This document shows, piece by piece, positions 59,115 to 64,000 of a stretch of DNA of 64,000 bases. The first letter of the stretch is position 1. Each line of letters starts with the position of its first letter. Source of the DNA: Streptomyces tibetensis (GTDB lineage: Bacteria; Actinomycetota; Actinomycetes; Streptomycetales; Streptomycetaceae); NCBI RefSeq assembly GCF_007655005.1, contig NZ_SZVW01000006.1, forward strand, positions 310,001-374,000, in the 5' to 3' direction. The notes beneath the pieces were generated by a model. That model was not told the origin of the DNA and did not search any database. It saw nothing but the letters and a program-made list of their open reading frames with translations. The position numbers and the translations under genes were made by a program.

Positions 59115-61694
59115 CTACTGGTCAGCGGCCTCGTCGCACGCCTGTCCACGCAACGCCCGTGCCAGGTCGTCACGGGATTCCAGCACCAGCCGGCGCAGCG
59201 CCGGGGCCGCCCCCTTGTGGGCGTCCAGCCACGCGTCCGTGGCGTCAAGCGTCTCCTGCGACTGCTGGAGCGAGGGGAACAGGCCCTGCACCACGTGCAT
59301 GCCGATCTGGATCGACCGCTCGGCCCACACCCGCTCGATCGCCGCGAAGTACTTTCCGGCGTACGGCGCGATCAGCTCACGCTGCGAGCCCTGGGAGAAG
59401 CCCGCGATGGTCGCCTCCACCATGGCGTTGGACAGCGCGTCCGACTCCACGACCTGCGCCCACGCCTGCGCCTTGACCGCCTCGGACGGGCGGGCGGCCA
59501 GACAGCGCACCTGGTGGCGCTTGCCTGAGGCCGTGTCGTCCCGGGCCAGCTCCTCGGTCAGCGCCTTCTCGTCGAGGGCCCCGTGTGCGGCGAGCGGCTC
59601 CAGGAACACCCAGCGCAGCTCCTGGTCGAGGGCGAGGCCCTCGATCGTCGCCGTGCCCGCGAGCAGGTCCCGCAGTAGCTCGAAGTCGGCCTCGGTAGCG
59701 GCCGTCCGGGCGAAGAAGCGCGCCCAGGCGAGCTGGTGCTCGCTGCCCGGCCCGGCCGCGTACAGCTCGCGCCGGGCTCCCTCGGCGAGCAGTCGCGCGG
59801 CCGTCTCGCGGCGGGCGGGCGCCGTGTAGTGCGTGACCGCCGACTCCGCCCACGCGTGCAGCATCTGCACGACGCCGATCTCGGACTCGCGCCCGCCGAA
59901 GCGCAGCACCAGGTCCACGAAGTCCCGGGCCGGCAGCAGCGCGTCGCGCGTCATGTTCCACAGCGCCGACCAGCACAGGGCGCGCGCCAGCGGGTCGGTG
60001 ATCGCGCCAAGGTGCTCGCGCAGGGTCGCCAGCGAGGTCTCGTCGAAGCGGATCTTGCAGTAGGTCAGGTCGTCGTCGTTGACCAGGACCAGGTCCGGCG
60101 CCTCGGCACCGGCCAGTTCCGCGACGACCGTCCGCGCGCCGTCGACGTCCGTCTCCACGCGTGCGTAGCGCTCCAGTGTGCCGCCGTCCGTCACCCGGTA
60201 CAGGCCGACGGCCACCCGGTGCGGACGCAGTTCCGGGTGGGACTCGGCCGCCTCCTGGACCACCGCCAGTTCCTCGACGCGGCCGTCCGCGCCCAGCAGC
60301 ACCTGCGGGGTCAGCGAGTTCACCCCGGCCGTCTGCAGCCAGGACCGCGACCAGGCGCTCATGTCCCGGCCGCTGGTCTCCTCCAGCACCGACAGCAGGT
60401 CACCGAGGCGCGTGTTGCCGTAGGCGTGCCGCTTGAAGTAGCGCCGGGCGCCCTCCAGGAACGCCTCCTCGCCCACGTACGCCACGAGCTGCTTCAGCAC
60501 CGACGCGCCCTTGGCGTACGTGATGCCGTCGAAGTTGAGCTTGGCGTCCTGGAGGTCGCGGATGTCCGCCGTGATCGGGTGCGTGGAGGGCAGCTGATCC
60601 GCGCGGTAGGCCCAGGCCTTGCGGCGGTTGGCGAAGGTGATCCAGCCGCCCGCGAAACGAGTCGCGCCGACCAGCGAGAACGCGCCCATGAAGTCCGCGA
60701 AGGACTCCTTCAGCCACAGGTCGTCCCACCACTCCATGGTGACCAGGTCGCCGAACCACATGTGCGCCATCTCGTGCAGGATGACGTTGGCCCGGCCCTC
60801 GTAGGAGGCCTGCGTCACCTTCCCGCGGAAGATGAACTCCTCCCGGAACGTCACCAGCCCCGGGTTCTCCATCGCGCCGAGGTTGTACTCCGGCACGAAC
60901 GCCTGGTCGTACTTCCCGAACGGGTACGGGTAGTCGAAGTGGTCGTGGAAGAAGTCCAGGCCCTGCTTGGTGACCAGGAAGACGTCGTCGGCGTCGAAGT
61001 GCGGCGCGAGGCCCTTGCGGCACAGGGCGCCGAGCGGGATCTCCAGCGTCGTGCCGTCCGGATACGTACGCGTATAAGAGTCCGTCACGTAGTGATACGG
61101 GCCCGCCACCACACACGTGATGTACGTCGAGATCGGCTTGGTCTCGGCGAACCGCCACACCCCGTCGGCCTGCTCGCCGGCCCCGTTGCTCCACACCGTC
61201 CAGCCCTCGGGCGCCCGCACCTCGAAGCGGTAGGGGGCCTTGAGGTCGGGCTGCTCGAAGTTCGCGAAGACCCGGCGGGAGTCGGCCGGCTCGTACTGCG
61301 TGTACAGGTACACCTCGCCGTCCTCGGGGTCGACGAAGCGGTGCATGCCCTCGCCGGTACGGGAGTAGGCGCACTGGGCGTCGACCACCAGCTCGTTGTC
61401 CGCGGCGAGGTCCTCCAGCGTGATCCGGGAGCCGTCGAAGACCTCTCCGGGGTCCAGATCGCGGCCGTTGAGCGAGACGGCCGTCACACTCGGGGCGATC
61501 AGGTCCGCGAAGGTGCTCGTCCCGGGCTCGTTGCAGCGGAAGCGGACCGTCGTCACGGAGCGGAAGGTGCGGGGCCCGTCCCCGGGGTCCTCACCGACCG
61601 CGGACCGCAGGTCGAGGGACACCTCGTACCCGTCGACGCTCAGCAGGGCGGCCCGCTCCCGGGCCTCGTCGCGGGACAGATTCTCACCGGGCAC
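59115..61694 (-). CDS. pepN: Aminopeptidase N (M1 zinc metallopeptidase), second copy
   Basis: 859 residues, the same coded length as the copy at 36776-39355. GAMEN (LGAMENPGL) and HEMAHMWFGD with the Glu in LKESFADF complete the zinc and peptide-binding site. The start is set at GTG 61694 (with GAGGAG 8 nt upstream), which gives the matching N-terminus MPGENLSRDEAR to the other copy (MPGTNLTREEAQ); the GTG at 61703 lies on the ribosome site. The proteins differ throughout, so this is an old duplication. Cytoplasmic peptide trimming. Confidence 0.95.
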   Translation of the reverse strand: MPGENLSRDEARERAALLSVDGYEVSLDLRSAVGEDPGDGPRTFRSVTTVRFRCNEPGTSTFADLIAPSVTAVSLNGRDLDPGEVFDGSRITLEDLAADNELVVDAQCAYSRTGEGMHRFVDPEDGEVYLYTQYEPADSRRVFANFEQPDLKAPYRFEVRAPEGWTVWSNGAGEQADGVWRFAETKPISTYITCVVAGPYHYVTDSYTRTYPDGTTLEIPLGALCRKGLAPHFDADDVFLVTKQGLDFFHDHFDYPYPFGKYDQAFVPEYNLGAMENPGLVTFREEFIFRGKVTQASYEGRANVILHEMAHMWFGDLVTMEWWDDLWLKESFADFMGAFSLVGATRFAGGWITFANRRKAWAYRADQLPSTHPITADIRDLQDAKLNFDGITYAKGASVLKQLVAYVGEEAFLEGARRYFKRHAYGNTRLGDLLSVLEETSGRDMSAWSRSWLQTAGVNSLTPQVLLGADGRVEELAVVQEAAESHPELRPHRVAVGLYRVTDGGTLERYARVETDVDGARTVVAELAGAEAPDLVLVNDDDLTYCKIRFDETSLATLREHLGAITDPLARALCWSALWNMTRDALLPARDFVDLVLRFGGRESEIGVVQMLHAWAESAVTHYTAPARRETAARLLAEGARRELYAAGPGSEHQLAWARFFARTAATEADFELLRDLLAGTATIEGLALDQELRWVFLEPLAAHGALDEKALTEELARDDTASGKRHQVRCLAARPSEAVKAQAWAQVVESDALSNAMVEATIAGFSQGSQRELIAPYAGKYFAAIERVWAERSIQIGMHVVQGLFPSLQQSQETLDATDAWLDAHKGAAPALRRLVLESRDDLARALRGQACDEAADQ

Positions 61695-61831
61695 GGGCGG
61701 CACTCCTCGGATGTCGTGGGGTACGGCTGAACAGGACCGATCCTGCCACGTGCACCTGACACGGGGCAGCCGGGAATGAGGCGAGCGCGTACCGGCGTTG
61801 CCGGAGAAACGGTTGCCTTTCGAGGAGAGAC

Positions 61832-62470
61832 ATGTCGGACAAGACCCCCGTCGACTTCTGGTTCGACCCGCTGTGCCCCTGGGCCTGGATGACCTCCCGC
61901 TGGGTGCTGGAGGTGGAGAAGGTCAGGGACATCGAGGTCCGCTGGCATCTCATGAGCCTCGCCGTCCTGAACGAGAACAGGCTGGACGAGCTGCCCGAGG
62001 AGTACCGCGAGCTGCTGGAGACCAAGGCGTGGGGCCCCGTCCGGGTCGTCATAGCGGCGCAGCAGGAGCACGGCGCGGAGGTCCTCGGCGACTTCTACAC
62101 CGCGCTCGGCACCCGCATCCACAACCAGGCCGAGGGCCCCGGCAAGGAGACGGTCGCCGCCGCCCTGAAGGACGTGGGCCTGCCCGAGTCCCTCCTGGAG
62201 CACTGGGACTCCACCCCGTACGAGCCGGAGCTGCGCGCCTCCCACCAGGAGGGCATCGACAAGGTCGGGCAGGACGTCGGCACCCCGGTCATCGCCGTGC
62301 CCGGCCCCGACGGCGAGCAAATCGCCTTCTTCGGCCCGGTCGTCACCCCGGCCCCGCAGGGCGAGGAGGCCGGCCGCCTCTGGGACGGCACCCTCGCCGT
62401 GGCCTCGGTCCCCGGCTTCTACGAGATCAAGCGCACCCGCACCAAGGGCCCGGACTTCTCCAACCTGTAG
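61832..62470 (+). CDS. DsbA-family oxidoreductase, mycothiol-dependent nitroreductase (Rv2466c) type
   Basis: 212 residues, cytoplasmic. Thioredoxin fold with a helical insertion. The sequence is recognisable as Rv2466c type throughout: DFWFDPLCPW, TSRWVLEVEKVRDIEV, MSLAVLNENR, GPVRVVIAAQQEHGAEVL, cis-Pro in VGTPVIAV and LKRTRT-like ending. Rv2466c reduces nitro-drugs and disulfides with mycothiol through a CPWC pair; here the second Cys is Ala18 (Cys15-Pro-Trp-Ala), so only a monothiol mechanism is possible. ATG 61832 follows GAGGAGA. Divergent from pepN, convergent with the zinc-ribbon gene (3 nt apart). Confidence 0.92.
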   Translation: MSDKTPVDFWFDPLCPWAWMTSRWVLEVEKVRDIEVRWHLMSLAVLNENRLDELPEEYRELLETKAWGPVRVVIAAQQEHGAEVLGDFYTALGTRIHNQAEGPGKETVAAALKDVGLPESLLEHWDSTPYEPELRASHQEGIDKVGQDVGTPVIAVPGPDGEQIAFFGPVVTPAPQGEEAGRLWDGTLAVASVPGFYEIKRTRTKGPDFSNL

Positions 62471-62473
62471 GGC

Positions 62474-62695
62474 TCACTGCGAGGCGTCGGCTCCCGGGTT
62501 CTGCAACTCCTCCGGGAGCCGGCCCCCACCGGCCCGATGGTCCCAGGGCTGATACCACCGGCAGCCCGCGGCGGTGCAGCGCCACAGGTCCGTGCGGTTC
62601 GTCCCGAGGGCCTTGCGCTCCTCGGGCTTGAGCGGCGTGAACACCTGTGTGCCGCTGCCCTTGCAGGTCGGGCAGTGCTTGTCCTTGAAGAACAT
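62474..62695 (-). CDS. Zinc-ribbon mini-protein
   Basis: 73 residues. Two Cys pairs, CPTCKGSG near the N-terminus and WRCTAAGCRW in the middle, should bind one zinc. The Cx2CxGxG start is like half of a DnaJ zinc finger. The ATG (62695) shares one base with the diesterase stop (TGATG) and GGAGGAG lies 3 nt before, so it is co-translated. No domain beyond the ribbon. Function unknown. Confidence 0.8.
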   Translation of the reverse strand: MFFKDKHCPTCKGSGTQVFTPLKPEERKALGTNRTDLWRCTAAGCRWYQPWDHRAGGGRLPEELQNPGADASQ

Positions 62696-63750
62696 CAGCT
62701 CCTCCTCGCGATCACCGCCAGGTCCGGGAAGTCGGTCACGACCGCGTCGACCCCCATGCGGTAGTACAGCGCGTATTCGGCGAAAGCGTCCCCGAAATCG
62801 TTCGGTCCGCTCCCGTGTCGGAACTGCGCGGGCAGGAACTGGTTCTCGGCGCGGAAGGTGTACGGCCCGATCCGCAGCCCCGCCGCGTGCGCGTCCGCGA
62901 CGAGCGAGGTGCCGACGAGCGACGCCTTGTCCGGCCCGATCCAGTCCGCGTACGCGGCGATCTCCGCCAGGCCCGTCGTCGTCGTCATCTCCGCGTAGGT
63001 TTTCCCGGGCAGGTCGTACGGGCCGCCCGTCGTCCCCAGTGCCTGCCACAGCGGCACACCCAGGCCCGTCATGCGCTGCAGGCTCGTCGGCTCGAAGGAC
63101 TGCACGACACACTCGCGCCGGCCGAGCCGGTTGCGCCGGATCGCCGCCGCCAGCTTCGGCTCCAGCGGCAGGCCGAGGGACCGGAAGTACGTCGGGTGCT
63201 TGGTCTCCGGGAACACCGCGACGGTCCGGCCGTGCTCCCGTGACAGCCGCCGCGCCAGGTCCACGACCTCCTGAAAGGTCATGACCTGCGCGCGCCCGTC
63301 GAAGACGGTGTTGCGGTCGCGGACCGCGGGCAGCCGCTCCACGGCCCGCAGCGTCTTCAGCTCGGCCAGCGTGAAGTCCTCCGTGAACCAGCCGGTGACC
63401 GGCCGCCCGTCGACCGTCTTCGTCGTACGGCGGTCCGCGAACTCCGGGTGCCGGGCCACGTCGGTCGTCTGGGAGATCTCGTTCTCGTGCCGGACCACCA
63501 GCACGTGGTCCTTCGTCGGCACCAGGTCCGGTTCGATCCAGTCGGCGCCCGTCTGCACGGCGTACGTGTACGAGAGCGCCGTGTGTTCCGGGCGCCAGCC
63601 GGCAGCGCCGCGGTGGCCGATGACGACCGGGCCGCCGCCCTTGCGGGGTTCGGCCGCCGCCGCGGCGGCCGTCGCGGCCGTGGCGGTCCCCGCGGCCGTG
63701 GCGGTCCCCGCGGCCGCCGCCAGCAGGAGGGATCTCCGTCCGAGCTGCAT
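62695..63750 (-). CDS. Secreted glycerophosphodiester phosphodiesterase
   Basis: 351 residues. Signal peptide with twin Arg (LGRRSLLLAAAAG), followed by an Ala/Thr-rich stretch that contains a six-residue repeat; Tat export is likely. The GDPD catalytic start VVIGHRGAAGWRPEHT (His and Arg) and ADWIEPDLVPTKDHVLVVRHE (Glu-x-Asp, His) are present, with VAVFPETKHP further on. It cleaves glycerophosphodiesters to glycerol-3-phosphate outside the cell, providing carbon and phosphate. It starts at ATG 63750 behind AAGGGGAG; the frame extends to 63894 without a site. Confidence 0.92.
   Translation of the reverse strand: MQLGRRSLLLAAAAGTATAAGTATAATAAAAAAEPRKGGGPVVIGHRGAAGWRPEHTALSYTYAVQTGADWIEPDLVPTKDHVLVVRHENEISQTTDVARHPEFADRRTTKTVDGRPVTGWFTEDFTLAELKTLRAVERLPAVRDRNTVFDGRAQVMTFQEVVDLARRLSREHGRTVAVFPETKHPTYFRSLGLPLEPKLAAAIRRNRLGRRECVVQSFEPTSLQRMTGLGVPLWQALGTTGGPYDLPGKTYAEMTTTTGLAEIAAYADWIGPDKASLVGTSLVADAHAAGLRIGPYTFRAENQFLPAQFRHGSGPNDFGDAFAEYALYYRMGVDAVVTDFPDLAVIARRS
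63674..63709. repeat. 18-bp tandem duplication in the diesterase signal region
   Basis: Two identical 18-bp units (63674-63691 and 63692-63709), in frame, giving the peptide GTATAA twice behind the Tat signal. Confidence 0.8.
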
Positions 63751-63776
63751 GCAACTCCCCTTCGTCGATGCCGGGT

Positions 63777-64000
63777 TCACTGACGTGCCCGGGCCCGGGC
63801 TCCGGCCAGCCGGTCCAGGTGCTCCTCGTAGCCCTTCGCGTAGAACGCCGCCCGATCCGGGTCCGGCTCGACCACCGCCGTCGGTTTCGTCCACGCCGGC
63901 GTGTCCAGCCCGGCCCCGTACCGCTCGGCGGCCGCCAGGACCGCGCCCCGCGCGCCCACCTCGCCCTCGACGACCCGCAGCGGCCGCCCGAGCACGTCGG
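63777..64000 (-). CDS. FGGY-family carbohydrate kinase, C-terminal part only
   Basis: Only the last 74 or so codons lie in the window; the start is beyond 64000. LGRPLRVVEGEVGARGAVLAAAERYG is the C-terminal helix-strand region of FGGY kinases (glycerol, xylulose or similar sugar kinases), where the ATP-binding domain ends. The protein ends ARARARQ. It is the upstream neighbour of the diesterase on the same strand (26-nt gap), so a glycerol or polyol route is possible. The exact sugar cannot be told from this fragment. Confidence 0.75.
   Translation of the reverse strand, partial: DVLGRPLRVVEGEVGARGAVLAAAERYGAGLDTPAWTKPTAVVEPDPDRAAFYAKGYEEHLDRLAGARARARQ

Noticed and set aside
59736..61730. 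664-codon plus-strand open frame opposite the second pepN
   Set aside because: Same shadow effect; no ribosome site or domain.

Overview
This is a 64-kb stretch of a high-GC actinomycete chromosome, almost certainly Streptomyces. Codons end overwhelmingly in G or C, GTG starts are common, there are several Tat and lipoprotein signals and ATGA-coupled operons, and the families present (mycothiol-type DsbA protein, paired pepN genes, ROK-controlled sugar operon, WYL and PadR regulators, ECF sigma factor) are typical of that genus. I see no rRNA, tRNA, CRISPR array, transposase or prophage. About 53 protein genes cover nearly everything. Both ends are cut inside genes: ettA on the left and an FGGY sugar kinase on the right.

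Layout. 1-3955: ettA, a hotdog thioesterase, a small conserved gene, a group II truncated haemoglobin and a PCMT-like methyltransferase. 4045-14900: a seven-gene minus-strand signalling locus (GlnX-like membrane sensor, GlnH-like binding protein, a helical protein, PknG-like kinase, PP2C phosphatase, VWA protein, FHA protein). It combines the actinobacterial amino-acid-sensing PknG/GlnX/GlnH set with a kinase/phosphatase/VWA/FHA module. 15143-21958: a sugar operon (ROK regulator, binding protein, two permeases, GH4 phospho-glycosidase, BadF-type kinase) behind a perfect ROK-type palindrome. 22175-29724: MscS channel, HNH endonuclease, a PadR/ABC ATPase/FtsX permease operon and a secreted GH84 hexosaminidase. 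29947-36455: a repeat peptide gene abutting malQ, a small membrane protein, a MarR/EamA pair, and a WYL regulator whose 3' end overlaps a convergent MFS gene by 361 bp. 36776-43148: pepN, a LysR/MFS pair, a DUF1203 protein and asd. 43625-52259: ECF sigma factor with a membrane partner, a large subtilase, a NUDIX hydrolase, a Tat-exported metallophosphoesterase and a serine carboxypeptidase/beta-lactamase-fold protein. 52541-57708: a compact plus-strand run of poorly characterised envelope proteins (crystallin-like secreted protein, lipoprotein, DUF1906 glycosidase-like protein, membrane protein, degenerate M15-like Tat protein). 57878-64000: AbiEi-like protein, second pepN, DsbA-like oxidoreductase, zinc-ribbon mini-protein, glycerophosphodiesterase and the partial kinase.

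Most convergent gene pairs are separated by strong hairpins, and several intergenic sites carry three-copy tandem repeats (periods 20, 34 and 42 bp). The strongest leads for new biology are the extended PknG/GlnX/GlnH locus, the 52.5-57.7 kb envelope cluster, the repeat peptide next to malQ, and the overlapping WYL/MFS pair.
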